A stretch of DNA of 64,000 nt from an uncultured Paracoccaceae bacterium (lineage in GTDB: Bacteria > Pseudomonadota > Alphaproteobacteria > Rhodobacterales > Rhodobacteraceae): contig CANLDN010000011.1 of the NCBI GenBank assembly GCA_947489445.1, forward strand, positions 1 through 64,000, read 5' to 3'. Both the position numbers and the translations under genes were made by a program. Each line of letters starts with the position of its first letter. Positions within the stretch are counted from its first letter, which is position 1. Of this stretch, positions 24,223 through 33,541 are shown in pieces. Under the pieces are notes generated by a model. That model was not told the DNA's origin, searched no databases, and worked only from the letters and a program-made list of their open reading frames with translations.

Positions 24223-25335
24223 TCAATTGTTGAAGGTGCTGGCAAGGAAGTCTCGGGTCATCGGGTCGATGGTCAATCTGCGGCTATCCCCGCCCTTACG
24301 GTCATACTTCCAAGATGTGCTGATCCCCCGGCAGTGATAGTAACGAAAGGCATTTCGTGGCGGAAAGAGGCGGCGATTGACGTTTTCAAGCGTGTGAACC
24401 GACCAGCTTGTGCGCCCCAGCAGGCTGTTGGGCACGATGCAATACTTGCCGGGGCAGGACCCTTCGTTTTCGTCTTGCCACATGTGATCGGCGTGGTGTG
24501 GCGACTTGACTGCCGCCTCGGTAAAGCGCCAGGCCCCGCGAAAGGGTTTATATTTGGCCCAGGAGTTAACAGTTGCATCAAATATGCTGTGTCCCGAAGG
24601 TTCTGCTACCAGTTCATCTACATCACATAGCAGCACCGCCCGCGCCGCCATCAAAAACCGGTCCCGCATGATGTTGAGGTATGATTTCTGCTGAAATCGC
24701 GCCCATCCGATCCCTTTGCACGTTGACGGGTGGGGGCCGTGCGAATGTGGCCCATCAAGGACATCGGCCACGTCTATGCCGGGGATGGCAGCGAGTGTCG
24801 CGCGCAGGTCTTCATTGCTGTAGGCTGTGCTGGCGTTATTGGCGATGACAATCGCATTGGCCCCATGGTTGCGCTGATGCGCAACGCCCCAGTCATGTAT
24901 CCAATCCAGATTGTCGTTTTGTACCTTGGTGTAGACAACATTCTTGCCCGCAAACCTGTCAGGATCGGCCATACTGAATGGCAGCGGGACGGTGGTATCG
25001 TCGACCTGCATCTCAACGATCTGTGGTTCGGTTCGGCACGGCAAATCCATGACATCGAACTGACGGAATTCGCGCAGTTTCGGTTTGCCGACCACTTGCC
25101 CATTGATCCTGAACGTCGCCCGCAACATGGTTTTCTTGAATCCGAGCAACTTGGGGCAATAGATGCGCAGCCGACCTGCCTTCGCCTGCCAGATGCTGTC
25201 ATAGATCAGTGTGTCGTTGTCATAGCGGTCCCAGAACGTCGGATCGGTGACAGATGTCTGGGCATGCAATCCCCGCTCTCCGAAGGTATCTGGCGGTGCC
25301 TTGACGCTCGACAGGGCATGAATGGTGCTTTTCAA
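24223..25335 (-). CDS. Glycosyltransferase-like protein, GT92/DUF23 type
   Basis: A 370-residue protein. The C-terminal half reads as a GT92-like glycosyltransferase: NYLNIMRDRFLMA-type helix, then LLCDVDELV with the D-x-D metal site, GAWRFTEAAVKSPHHADHMWQ, and YHCRGISTSWKYDRK. The N-terminal 100 residues are less conserved. The only fitting start is TTG at 25335, which overlaps the stop codon of the pyruvyl transferase gene (TTGA), so it is the third gene of a coupled trio. Sugar donor and acceptor unknown; likely surface glycan assembly. Confidence 0.68.
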   Translation of the reverse strand: MKSTIHALSSVKAPPDTFGERGLHAQTSVTDPTFWDRYDNDTLIYDSIWQAKAGRLRIYCPKLLGFKKTMLRATFRINGQVVGKPKLREFRQFDVMDLPCRTEPQIVEMQVDDTTVPLPFSMADPDRFAGKNVVYTKVQNDNLDWIHDWGVAHQRNHGANAIVIANNASTAYSNEDLRATLAAIPGIDVADVLDGPHSHGPHPSTCKGIGWARFQQKSYLNIMRDRFLMAARAVLLCDVDELVAEPSGHSIFDATVNSWAKYKPFRGAWRFTEAAVKSPHHADHMWQDENEGSCPGKYCIVPNSLLGRTSWSVHTLENVNRRLFPPRNAFRYYHCRGISTSWKYDRKGGDSRRLTIDPMTRDFLASTFNN

Positions 25336-26117
25336 GATTGACGGCCCTTTTGCAGGTTTTGCCCTGCTGCATCAATGTGTTCATCGACCTTCGTTTTGAA
25401 CTGCATCGTCGCATCCCGAACGATGTCACGCATTTCCGGCTGGGCGACGGCTTTGGGGATGTCCTGTTGCCATGTGTCGGGTGTCGATAGTGTTGGGGGC
25501 AGCCGGTAGCTGTTGAATTTGTTGGAGAAGGGCACGCAAATCGTTTTACGCCCCATCAGCAGACTCCAGTAAACGCCGTGGTAGGAATTTGAAATCACGG
25601 TTTGGCCGCTGGCAATGAATTGCAATGCGTCGGACAGGCTATCGCAGTGGTTGGTGAGTACCGGAATGTGGCTGGGGATATCGATTTTCATGCCATGGGT
25701 TTTGCCTGCATGTGCATAAAAGACGGCCTCGTGCACAGGTTCGGGTGGGGCGTCGAAATGTTCTGACATGCAACTGGAGCAGGGGGCGTAATCGTAGCGT
25801 TTGTCGCCATAATCCCGCGACCCGACAAGGTCCATGCGCCGTCTGGCCTGCCAATAACGCCATGAGATCGGGAATGACTGCACTGTTCCCACGCCCCATG
25901 CGATGTTGATTGCGCCCTTGCGCCGTGTCACGCCCTTGTATGATGACAGGCCGCCAAAGATCTTGCCGCCGCCATAAATGCCAACATCGTAGTCGGGCGT
26001 GTTCGCCTCGCGGATGTCGGAGACTGTAGCATCATTCCAGTCGAAGTAATCGTAAGGCGAACAGGACAGGTCGCCGATGTTTTCGGTCCGGCGCAGGTGT
26101 TGAAAGTGGAGTTTCAT
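25332..26117 (-). CDS. Polysaccharide pyruvyl transferase family protein
   Basis: A 261-residue protein with the fold pattern of CsaB/WcaK-type pyruvyl or related transferases: MKLHFQHLRRTENIGDLSCSPYDYF at the start (N-x-GD), YDVGIYGGGKIFGG in the first Rossmann half, and VISNSYHGVYWSLLMGRKTICVPFSNKFNSY (S-x-H-G) in the second. It would add a ketal-pyruvyl group or a related sugar to an exopolysaccharide or LPS. Start ATG 26117 overlaps the GT25 stop (ATGA). Middle gene of the - strand trio. Confidence 0.78.
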   Translation of the reverse strand: MKLHFQHLRRTENIGDLSCSPYDYFDWNDATVSDIREANTPDYDVGIYGGGKIFGGLSSYKGVTRRKGAINIAWGVGTVQSFPISWRYWQARRRMDLVGSRDYGDKRYDYAPCSSCMSEHFDAPPEPVHEAVFYAHAGKTHGMKIDIPSHIPVLTNHCDSLSDALQFIASGQTVISNSYHGVYWSLLMGRKTICVPFSNKFNSYRLPPTLSTPDTWQQDIPKAVAQPEMRDIVRDATMQFKTKVDEHIDAAGQNLQKGRQS

Positions 26118-26899
26118 ATCAAGTCCCGATTGGACGGCCACAGCCGCTTGTTTTTGGCCAGCCATATGATCCGGCGCAGATAATTTGCAGCCTTCAACCG
26201 AAAATGGGGCAGGCGTTTGTACCATTTCAGTTTTTTGACCAACCCAAAACCTGTCCCGGTGATAGAACTCACATTCTCATCATCGACATGGCTTGAGAAT
26301 GGTTCGAGCCCGCACTGGCGGAAGTCATGTTTGAAGAACCGATTGAGTTCGTGATCGAACGCGCGCGTCTGCGGCCACAGATTTGGTAGAATGCGCTTGG
26401 CCGCATCCTTTTTTAGCAGATAAGCGGCATTGCCCGTGAAGGGGCCGATATAGGCATTCAATGTGTAGTGCCCCAGCTTGCCTTGGCTGACGGGCAGCTT
26501 GGCCCGGACGCAATTGAAACGCACCGTGTCCCAATGGGCCGCCCCGGCCAGTGCGGTATCGACGCTTTCCAGAAAATCGTCGTGAAACACGACATCATCC
26601 TCAAGAATGAGCGCCACCTTGTCATCTGACGCGACAAAAGCCTCCCATACGGCGACGTGGCTGGCGTAACATCCCATTTTTCCTGGTAAGATCTTGCTGC
26701 CCATGTTGCGGGAATAGGCGGTCTGATCGGCACGTTTTGAGAGCGTTTCGACGTGATCCTTGCCATAGATTGCGGGGAACCTTTGGAAGGATAAGCCCAT
26801 GGAATCGAGCTGCTTTTGCATTTTGGAGAGTCGGTCTTCATCCCGGTCAAGATTGATTAGCCAGATGCCAAGATCAGCGCGGGTCAGTGCAGTTGCCAT
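26114..26899 (-). CDS. Glycosyltransferase family 25 (LPS/lipooligosaccharide type)
   Basis: A 261-residue enzyme with typical GT25 features: GIWLINLDRDEDRLSKMQKQL at the N terminus, GKMGCYASHVAVWEAFV, then LILEDDVVFHDDFLESV with the acidic catalytic/metal cluster (EDD), and GNAAYLLKKDAAKRIL. GT25 enzymes add galactose or related sugars in lipooligosaccharide. ATG 26899 (MATALTRAD) is preferred because upstream in-frame codons lie in non-conserved sequence. First gene of the - strand trio and divergent from GT8. Confidence 0.85.
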   Translation of the reverse strand: MATALTRADLGIWLINLDRDEDRLSKMQKQLDSMGLSFQRFPAIYGKDHVETLSKRADQTAYSRNMGSKILPGKMGCYASHVAVWEAFVASDDKVALILEDDVVFHDDFLESVDTALAGAAHWDTVRFNCVRAKLPVSQGKLGHYTLNAYIGPFTGNAAYLLKKDAAKRILPNLWPQTRAFDHELNRFFKHDFRQCGLEPFSSHVDDENVSSITGTGFGLVKKLKWYKRLPHFRLKAANYLRRIIWLAKNKRLWPSNRDLI

Positions 26900-26989
26900 C
26901 CAGATTGTTCCAGCTCGGTTACGTGTTGCTATGTCTTGTGCATGATCGTATTGCGCATGAGGCGAAAACAAAAGCGGAAGGGTGGCTGA

Positions 26990-27964
26990 GTGAAGTCGTC
27001 TTTGTTACATGAAAGCCGTCCAAGACATCACAGGCATGCAGTCGTGTTGTGCTGTGATGAGAGATATCTGCCATATGCTGCGCTGACTATCTATACGCTA
27101 ATGCAGTCAAACCCGGATCGGGATTTTGATATTTGCATCGCATCGCTGGATGCATTGGAAGTCCCGCCTGCCATCGCGCAAGCCGGCGTCAGGATGTGTC
27201 AAATCAGCGTTGGCAGTGCATTTGATGAATTGCCAACATCAAAACGGTTTTCTGTGGCAGCCTATGTCCGCCTTGCGTTGGCGGAGGCGTTTTGCGACGA
27301 CTACGATCGGATACTATATCTGGACAGCGATATTATGGTTGTAGGGGAAGAGCTGGGCGCAGTTTTTTCGCTCGACCTCTTAACCGCGCCGGTGGGTGCG
27401 GCCACGGACAACATGAAGTTGAAATACCCACGGCGCCCCACCCCTGATCAGGCGGCCTTGGGTGTCAATGGGCCTTACTTCAATTCCGGTGTTCTGCTGA
27501 TTGATACAAAAGCATTTGTGCAGCAAGAAATCAGGGAAAAATGCATTCAGGTTGCCAAACAGCATGATCCCGAAAAACTTCATTTCGATCAAACCCTTCT
27601 GAACTTAGCGTTGATAGGTAATTGGGCCCGTTTGCATCCGGCATGGAACTGGCAGTGGTCCATCGTCCGCCCGATGTTCGAGATATTCATCGATACCCAG
27701 ATCATTCACTTTGTCGGCACTGCAAAACCGTGGTCTGATCGAAAGGCAGGGTTGCCCATTCGTTACCGCGAAAAGGCGCGGCGGTTTTTTGCGAAATACT
27801 ATCCTGACCTTGAGACAAACACGGCGCCACCGGCCACCAAGATCAGAAAAAGCAACCTGTATGCGCGGTTGATACGACATATCGGTCGCACCAGCGCATT
27901 TGTAGATGCATTCAACGATCACAGCGGTGACATCATGAAGGTGTTACCGCCTGATTTTCGCTAA
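26990..27964 (+). CDS. Glycosyltransferase family 8
   Basis: A 324-residue GT-A fold enzyme. Motifs: VVLCCDERYLPYAALTIYTLM at the N terminus, RLALAEAFCDDYDRILYLDSDIMVVG with the D-x-D (Asp-Ser-Asp) metal site, GPYFNSGVLLID, and DQTLLNLAL, ending with IIHFVGTAKPW (H-x-x-G-x-x-K-P-W), all classic for the GT8 LPS galactosyl/glucosyltransferases. Start is GTG at 26990 preceded by GGAAGGGTGG; no ATG occurs before the first conserved strand. Confidence 0.87.
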   Translation: MKSSLLHESRPRHHRHAVVLCCDERYLPYAALTIYTLMQSNPDRDFDICIASLDALEVPPAIAQAGVRMCQISVGSAFDELPTSKRFSVAAYVRLALAEAFCDDYDRILYLDSDIMVVGEELGAVFSLDLLTAPVGAATDNMKLKYPRRPTPDQAALGVNGPYFNSGVLLIDTKAFVQQEIREKCIQVAKQHDPEKLHFDQTLLNLALIGNWARLHPAWNWQWSIVRPMFEIFIDTQIIHFVGTAKPWSDRKAGLPIRYREKARRFFAKYYPDLETNTAPPATKIRKSNLYARLIRHIGRTSAFVDAFNDHSGDIMKVLPPDFR

Positions 27965-27968
27965 CGTC

Positions 27969-29000
27969 TCAGTCCGCGAGATCGCTCCACTTCAGTTGCG
28001 TATTCCGGGTGAGAGCGCGTTTCAGCGTTTTGCCAATCACCTTGTCAAAATCATAGCCAGCGATTTCGCCTGATCCCGGGCGACGTGCCCAGATATCCGC
28101 CTCAGTGATCTTGTGCCCCGCTGGCAGCTCCTTGTCTGCAACTACGGAGGCGCGAGCGAAGCGGTAGACGTCCTCTTCGGCGCTGGTCCGCTGTTTGGGG
28201 TTGTTGAGCGCTGTGTGGATTTCACGGGATCGATCAATGATGTGGCGCAGCTCGGATGGGTCCATGGAATTGATGATATCTGGCCCCTTGCGGTAGCGCG
28301 TATCGGTGTAGTGCCGTTCAAGGATGCAGGCCCCAAGTGCGACGGAGGCGAGCGCCATCTCCGGCCCGATCGAATGGTCAGAGAACCCGACGACAGCGTT
28401 TGGAAACGCCTGCTTGAGGTCCGTTACACCCTGCAAGGATACGATTTCCGGCGGGGAGGGGTAGAGGTTGGTGCATTCGAGCAGGGCGTAGTCGATCCCC
28501 GCCTGATCAAGGATATCGACGGAGGCACGGATTGTTTCGATGCTTTGCATCCCCGTCGACATGAGCACGGGTTTGCCCATCCGCGAGATGTGGCGGATCA
28601 GCGGCAGGTTATCTGCCTCGCCTGAACCGATCTTGAAGGCCGGCACATCAAGCTCATTCAGGAAGTCCGCTGCGGCTCTGCTGAACGGCGTCGATATCCA
28701 GATCATCCCAAGGCTCTCGGTGTAGCGTTTCAGCTCGGCCTCATCCTCCAGCGATAACGCACAGGCAGCCATCACTTCCCAGATCGATACATCCGCATTG
28801 GGCGGGAAGATTTGCTTTGCTTCCTCGGTCATCTCGTCTTCGATGATATGGGTCTGGTGCTTGATCATTTCGCAACCCGCCCCTGCCGCAAGACGCACCA
28901 TATCCTTGGCCACCGCCAGATCGCCGCCATGGTTGATCCCGATTTCGGCGATCACAAGCGGCGGGTGTTCGGGTCCGATTTTGCGGCCTGCGATATCCAT
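27969..29000 (-). CDS. Sialic acid-type synthase (NeuB family)
   Basis: A 343-residue enzyme that condenses phosphoenolpyruvate with an N-acetylated hexose to give a nonulosonic acid. The TIM barrel starts with PLVIAEIGINHGGDLAVA, followed by STPFSRAAADFL, FKIGSGEADNLPLIRHI, PVLMSTGM, and ECTNLYPSPP, and FSDHSIG; the C-terminal SAF (antifreeze-like) domain covers about residues 285-343. Whether the product is N-acetylneuraminate, legionaminate or pseudaminate cannot be told; no epimerase or other precursor gene is visible nearby. It pairs functionally with the cytidylyltransferase at 29836. Confidence 0.88.
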   Translation of the reverse strand: MDIAGRKIGPEHPPLVIAEIGINHGGDLAVAKDMVRLAAGAGCEMIKHQTHIIEDEMTEEAKQIFPPNADVSIWEVMAACALSLEDEAELKRYTESLGMIWISTPFSRAAADFLNELDVPAFKIGSGEADNLPLIRHISRMGKPVLMSTGMQSIETIRASVDILDQAGIDYALLECTNLYPSPPEIVSLQGVTDLKQAFPNAVVGFSDHSIGPEMALASVALGACILERHYTDTRYRKGPDIINSMDPSELRHIIDRSREIHTALNNPKQRTSAEEDVYRFARASVVADKELPAGHKITEADIWARRPGSGEIAGYDFDKVIGKTLKRALTRNTQLKWSDLAD

Positions 29001-29131
29001 GTGTCTGCTCCTGCATCTGGTGTTGCCGGATATCTATGGCGTTTGGCACAGCGAGGCAATTGGCCCTTTGTCATTGCAATACGTCCGGGCATGGTCCAAG
29101 TGACATCGCACCACTGTATCTCGGGGCGCGT

Positions 29132-29839
29132 ATGATCCGAAAACTGATAAAAGTGCTGGACCGCAAGGAACGCAAATTTCGTGGTTCTTTTGGGCGCGAT
29201 ATCACCGACCCGCAAGAGCGGAAACGGTCTCAGTGGCATGCCAATTGGTTGGACCATGGGATTTTGCGCAAACGCTGGCACAACTTTGCCTCGGTTGCAT
29301 CGGGAGTATATCGGTCTAACCACCCCGATCATGGACGGTTCGAAGCCTATGCCGCGATGGGTATCAAGACGGTTCTAAATTTGCGTGGTGTGGCGCAACA
29401 GCCGCATTACCTGTTCGAAGTCGAAAGCTGTGAAGTGTTGGGAATGACTCTGGTGACGACCCAGATGGCAGCCCGACGTGCCCCACGTGTGAAAGAGCTG
29501 GTGGATTTGATCGCAGCTTTTCACACGATAGAACGCCCGTTCTTGATGCATTGCAAATCTGGTGCGGACCGCACCGGTTTGGCGGCCGCCATTTATTTGA
29601 TGATGTATGAGGATGCGCCGCTGGAACTGGCGCGCAAACAACTGAGTTTCAGGTATCTGCATATCCGGCGTACCAAGACCGGCATTTTGGATCATTTTCT
29701 GGATGTTTATGCCGCCCGGCTGGCGCGTTCACCGATCACAATCGATGACTGGATCAGGACTGAATATGATCCAGCGGCGCTGACGGACAGTTTTGCGGCC
29801 AAACAGGCAGCCCTTTGGCCTTGGCAGGGGTGGCGCTAG
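29132..29839 (+). CDS. Dual-specificity/tyrosine phosphatase-like protein
   Basis: A 235-residue protein with the cysteine phosphatase signature H-C-K-S-G-A-D-R-T-G (Cx5R) near residue 150, in the context RPFLMHCKSGADRTGLAAAIYLM. The middle holds ASGVYRSNHPDHGRFEAYAAMGIKTVLNLRG, the typical start of the fold in bacterial DSP-like phosphatases. Lies inside the glycan cluster, so it may act on a sugar or lipid phosphate or regulate export. ATG 29132 was chosen; upstream codons overlap neuB promoter sequence. Confidence 0.8.
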   Translation: MIRKLIKVLDRKERKFRGSFGRDITDPQERKRSQWHANWLDHGILRKRWHNFASVASGVYRSNHPDHGRFEAYAAMGIKTVLNLRGVAQQPHYLFEVESCEVLGMTLVTTQMAARRAPRVKELVDLIAAFHTIERPFLMHCKSGADRTGLAAAIYLMMYEDAPLELARKQLSFRYLHIRRTKTGILDHFLDVYAARLARSPITIDDWIRTEYDPAALTDSFAAKQAALWPWQGWR

Positions 29840-30549
29840 GCCGGTGCCCTTAAGCCGTCCGCAATTTGGCGTCCCAGCAGGAATTCGATGACCTCCCAAT
29901 CGAAGGGGCTGTCTACGTCCAGGCCGCGTTCATTGGGGACGATCAATGGTATCACATGCCCGTCAAACAGGCTTTTTGCGCGGCGCAGATAGTCAGGCTT
30001 GACCACGTAAACCAGCCCCACATGGTCATAAACCATTGGTGCTTGCTGCCGGGCGACGACCCCATGAGGAAGCGGTTTGGACACATGCAGCCCACCGTTT
30101 TCATCCGTTTCCAACATGTTGAAATATGGGTTCTTGCGGCTTTCGCAGCATGACATGACCATGTCAGGCGCTGCTTGGGCATAAAGATCAAGACCGGCGT
30201 CAATATCTTCGGGCAGGCGCAACGGTGATGTGCAATCCAGATCAAGAAAGGCGCTCGCGGGTCCGGTTTGTTTTTCGACTTCGGCCAGCGCGTGCTGCCA
30301 GACGTGCCACTTGGCGGCGGTGTCTGTCGCAAGCTCCGCCGGGCGCAGGCCAATATCCAAACAGCCCCGTTTGATGGCATGGGCGTACATCTCCTCCGAA
30401 TCCGTAGAAACAACGACATGGTCCACCCGATCAGAGGCAAAAAGCTGATCAAGCGACCAGTCGATAAGGTGCTTGCCGTGCAGAATCCGAAAGTTCTTGT
30501 TTGGTACACCTTTGCTGCCCGCACGTGCGCCGATATGCCCGATGATCAT
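29836..30549 (-). CDS. Acylneuraminate cytidylyltransferase family protein (NeuA-like)
   Basis: A 237-residue nucleotidyltransferase. GARAGSKGVPNKNFRILHGKHLIDWSL is the CTP-binding loop, VVVSTDSEEM and FLDLDCTSPLRLPEDIDAG are the two other diagnostic motifs, and DVDSPFDWEVIEFLL is at the end. It activates the nonulosonic acid made by the NeuB-like enzyme as a CMP-sugar for transfer to the cell surface. It overlaps the phosphatase gene by four bases at their convergent ends. Confidence 0.88.
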   Translation of the reverse strand: MIIGHIGARAGSKGVPNKNFRILHGKHLIDWSLDQLFASDRVDHVVVSTDSEEMYAHAIKRGCLDIGLRPAELATDTAAKWHVWQHALAEVEKQTGPASAFLDLDCTSPLRLPEDIDAGLDLYAQAAPDMVMSCCESRKNPYFNMLETDENGGLHVSKPLPHGVVARQQAPMVYDHVGLVYVVKPDYLRRAKSLFDGHVIPLIVPNERGLDVDSPFDWEVIEFLLGRQIADGLRAPA

Positions 30550-30702
30550 TGCGACCCCCTGTATTTAGCATGACCATTGCCGCAGTTGGCTGGCCCGGTC
30601 AACGGTCGGTGAGACGCAATTTTGGTATTGGGGCGGCAAACGCCAACCAAGTATTAACCTAAGGTCTTTAGGGATCGGGCAAACACTCATTTAGGTGCGT
30701 TC

Positions 30703-33531
30703 ATGTCTGCTGATCCCGATCCCATTGAAGTCGAAACCGAAATAGAGGCTGAAGCACAGGCTTCGACGGTTACCCCGTCTTTGGCGTCAATGCTAAATCC
30801 GGTCGCTAGGGCGCTATTGGACGATAGCCTGCTGTTACTTTTTGACGCTAGCAATGGACGATTGATCGACGCCAATTCCGACGCTTTGATGCAATTGGGT
30901 TTGGATCTGGATTATGGTGATGCGCCACAATTTGATCTGATGGTGCAGGTCGCGGGAGAGGCCCCAAATGCGCTGCTTGAGGATGTAAAATCTGGTACTG
31001 CGCGCACTGTTGACGGCAAATTGGTTGGTGCGTTGGATCTGAGTGTCGAGGTCTCGATGAAGCTGGCTCAACTAGAAGCAGATCACATCGTCATATCGGC
31101 CAGATCAATGGGCGGTGCCGCTGCTGCTGCCCAAGACACTGCGGTCAGTCAGTTGGACGGCGCAATCGGCGTGATCGAATTTGATATGGATGGAAATGTT
31201 CTATCCGCCAATGAACGTGCGGTAATGGCGCTCGAAGCATTTGGAGAGGACATCGTCGGCTGGAACCATGATCGGCTCTGGCCAAAGGATTTGTCTGGGA
31301 CAGCGGAATACATCGAATTCTGGGATAAGCTGCGTCAGGGACGCTCGATTGAGGGACGTTACAAACACGTCACCGCAATGGAAAGCGAAGTTTGGCTGCA
31401 ATCGATTTATGCCCCCGTCAAAGATGCTGATGGTCATGTTGGCAAGGTGATCCAATGCGTCATGGACGTGACAGAGGACGCGCACCGTTCTTCAGTGGCG
31501 TTGGAGCGCAGCAATGCGATTTGGGAAGAGCTGGCAGTCTGCGAATACGATCCTGACGGTCACGTCATTACGATGAATGACAACATGCTTCGGTTGCTGG
31601 GCCATGCTGATGAGGACGTGATTGGCTTTCATGATGATCGGTTTTGCGACCGTGAATATGCACGCAGCAGCAAAAACAAGGACATCTGGGCGGCCTTGGC
31701 ACGGGGCGAGACGCGGCATGTACGCATCAAACAGCGGACAAAGGAACAAGACGTTGTTTGGGCGCTCAGCACGATGATGCCCATCATGAATGCCGACGGC
31801 AAACTAACCAAGATAGTAAAAGTATCGAGCGAAATCACTCAAGAGCACGACACCTTGCTGGATGCGACGGCCAAGAACACGGCAGCGGGCAGCTTTGTCG
31901 GAATGGCAGAGTTTGACCGCGCGGGGAACATTCTGAATGCCAATGATACGTTCTGCAAAACATTTCGTGCAGACCCACAAAAGGCCATTGGCACCAATCA
32001 TCGTAGCTATTGCAAGAAGGACTTTGTCAGTTCCGCGCGATATACTGAATTCTGGGATAAACTGAATAACGGAGAGGCCGCTTACGGCAAGTTTGAACGT
32101 CTTGGTGCTGACGGAGAGGCCGTGTGGGTACGTGCCGCCTATGTCCCGCTTTTCAATGACACGGGGGCGTGGTGGAAAATTGTCGCGTTCTTTATTGATG
32201 TAACGGATACTCAGATCCTGCAAACTGATCTGGAAGGGCATATGGACGCCATCAATAGATCTCAGGCGATTGTCGAATATGACAATGAGGGCGGGATCAT
32301 TTCAGCCAATGAGAGCTTTTTGGACCTGTTCGGTTACACACTTGAAGAAGTGCGCGGCAAAAGCCATTCAATGTTTTTCGCAGGTGACGAGGCAAACAAA
32401 GGCAGGGACTCGGCGTTTTGGGAAAATCTGCGTAACGGAGAGTATCACGCAGGGGAATATCGACGCGCACATGCCAAAGGCCAGGATGTCTGGTTGCAAG
32501 CAACATATAATCCGGTGCTTGATATTGATGGCCGTACAACCCGTATCGTTCAGGTTGCGAATGATATCACAGAACAAAAACTACGCAGTCTTGAATTCAA
32601 AAGTAAATGGGATGCGGTGACGATGGAGCAGTCGGTGGTCGAATTTGACCCTGATGGCAATGTCTTGGTGGCGAATGAACCTTTTTTGAAAACAATGGGT
32701 TATTCGATGCGCGAAATCACCGGGCAGCACCACAGCATGTTCTGTACCGCCGATCATATCCAATCAAAGGAATATCGGGAATTCTGGGCGAAATTGCAGC
32801 GCGGCGAGCCGCAGACAGGACGGGTGCATCGTGTAGGTCGATTTAATCGTGATGTCTATCTCCAGGCAAGTTATAGCCCGATTCTCGACTTGGAAGGCAA
32901 TGTTATGCGGGTTGTGAAGTTCGCGTTCGACGTCTCAGATCATGTTGCATTAGAACGCCTAACCTCACAAAACGCAGAGGCGGTGAGCAGCCAACTTGAG
33001 ATTTTGCAGTCCGAGAGCCGGGCGATCAAAGCCGGTGCCTCCGATTTGTCGGTGACCCAGAGCGAGGCAAAGGATGCGGTTCTGGCCGGGCACAGTGATT
33101 TGGCGAACGGATTGGGAACATTCAAAGGTGCAAGCGAAGCCGTTACTGAGGTGGCGGAAATCGTTGAGGTGATTAGTGATATCGCCGTGCAAACCAACTT
33201 GCTTGCTTTCAACGCAGCCATCGAAGCAGCCCGTGCTGGCGAACATGGTGTCGGTTTCTCGATCGTGGCCGATGAGGTGCGTAAACTAGCAGAGCGTAAT
33301 GGTGAAGCTGCGCGCAGCATAAGCAGGCATGTAGAAACAGCGACGCAGCACCTCAGCGCGGGTGCGGAGCGGGCAAATGCGGCGCTAGAGACGCTTATGG
33401 CGCAATCTGATCGGATTAGTGATGACCGTGATTTACTGACGTCGTTGGCTGGGCGCACGGATCAACAGCACGAAGCGGGCGACAAGATTTTGCAGTTAGT
33501 ATCCGAACTTGGTCAATCTGTCGCGAGTTAG
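30703..33531 (+). CDS. Soluble methyl-accepting chemotaxis protein with tandem PAS domains
   Basis: A 942-residue chemoreceptor without transmembrane segments. A degenerate N-terminal PAS-like unit (about 25-130) is followed by five clear PAS domains at about 148-263, 268-383, 390-505, 515-635 and 635-750; each has the EFD-DGN-(I/V)L-AN core and an FWDKL/FW..L...G block. The C-terminal signalling domain (about 755-942) carries NLLAFNAAIEAARAGEHGVGFSIVADEVRKLAERNGEA, the conserved hairpin tip that binds CheA/CheW. The PAS array resembles BdlA-type energy or light/redox sensors. A triple-CheW gene follows after ten bases, indicating a private signalling complex. The ligand or cofactor cannot be told. 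Confidence 0.88.
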   Translation: MSADPDPIEVETEIEAEAQASTVTPSLASMLNPVARALLDDSLLLLFDASNGRLIDANSDALMQLGLDLDYGDAPQFDLMVQVAGEAPNALLEDVKSGTARTVDGKLVGALDLSVEVSMKLAQLEADHIVISARSMGGAAAAAQDTAVSQLDGAIGVIEFDMDGNVLSANERAVMALEAFGEDIVGWNHDRLWPKDLSGTAEYIEFWDKLRQGRSIEGRYKHVTAMESEVWLQSIYAPVKDADGHVGKVIQCVMDVTEDAHRSSVALERSNAIWEELAVCEYDPDGHVITMNDNMLRLLGHADEDVIGFHDDRFCDREYARSSKNKDIWAALARGETRHVRIKQRTKEQDVVWALSTMMPIMNADGKLTKIVKVSSEITQEHDTLLDATAKNTAAGSFVGMAEFDRAGNILNANDTFCKTFRADPQKAIGTNHRSYCKKDFVSSARYTEFWDKLNNGEAAYGKFERLGADGEAVWVRAAYVPLFNDTGAWWKIVAFFIDVTDTQILQTDLEGHMDAINRSQAIVEYDNEGGIISANESFLDLFGYTLEEVRGKSHSMFFAGDEANKGRDSAFWENLRNGEYHAGEYRRAHAKGQDVWLQATYNPVLDIDGRTTRIVQVANDITEQKLRSLEFKSKWDAVTMEQSVVEFDPDGNVLVANEPFLKTMGYSMREITGQHHSMFCTADHIQSKEYREFWAKLQRGEPQTGRVHRVGRFNRDVYLQASYSPILDLEGNVMRVVKFAFDVSDHVALERLTSQNAEAVSSQLEILQSESRAIKAGASDLSVTQSEAKDAVLAGHSDLANGLGTFKGASEAVTEVAEIVEVISDIAVQTNLLAFNAAIEAARAGEHGVGFSIVADEVRKLAERNGEAARSISRHVETATQHLSAGAERANAALETLMAQSDRISDDRDLLTSLAGRTDQQHEAGDKILQLVSELGQSVAS

Positions 33532-33541
33532 GTACCCCAGC

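Noticed and set aside
24730..25341. 203-codon + strand open frame within the GT92-like gene
   Set aside because: Antisense of the glycosyltransferase gene; no family features, no start signal.
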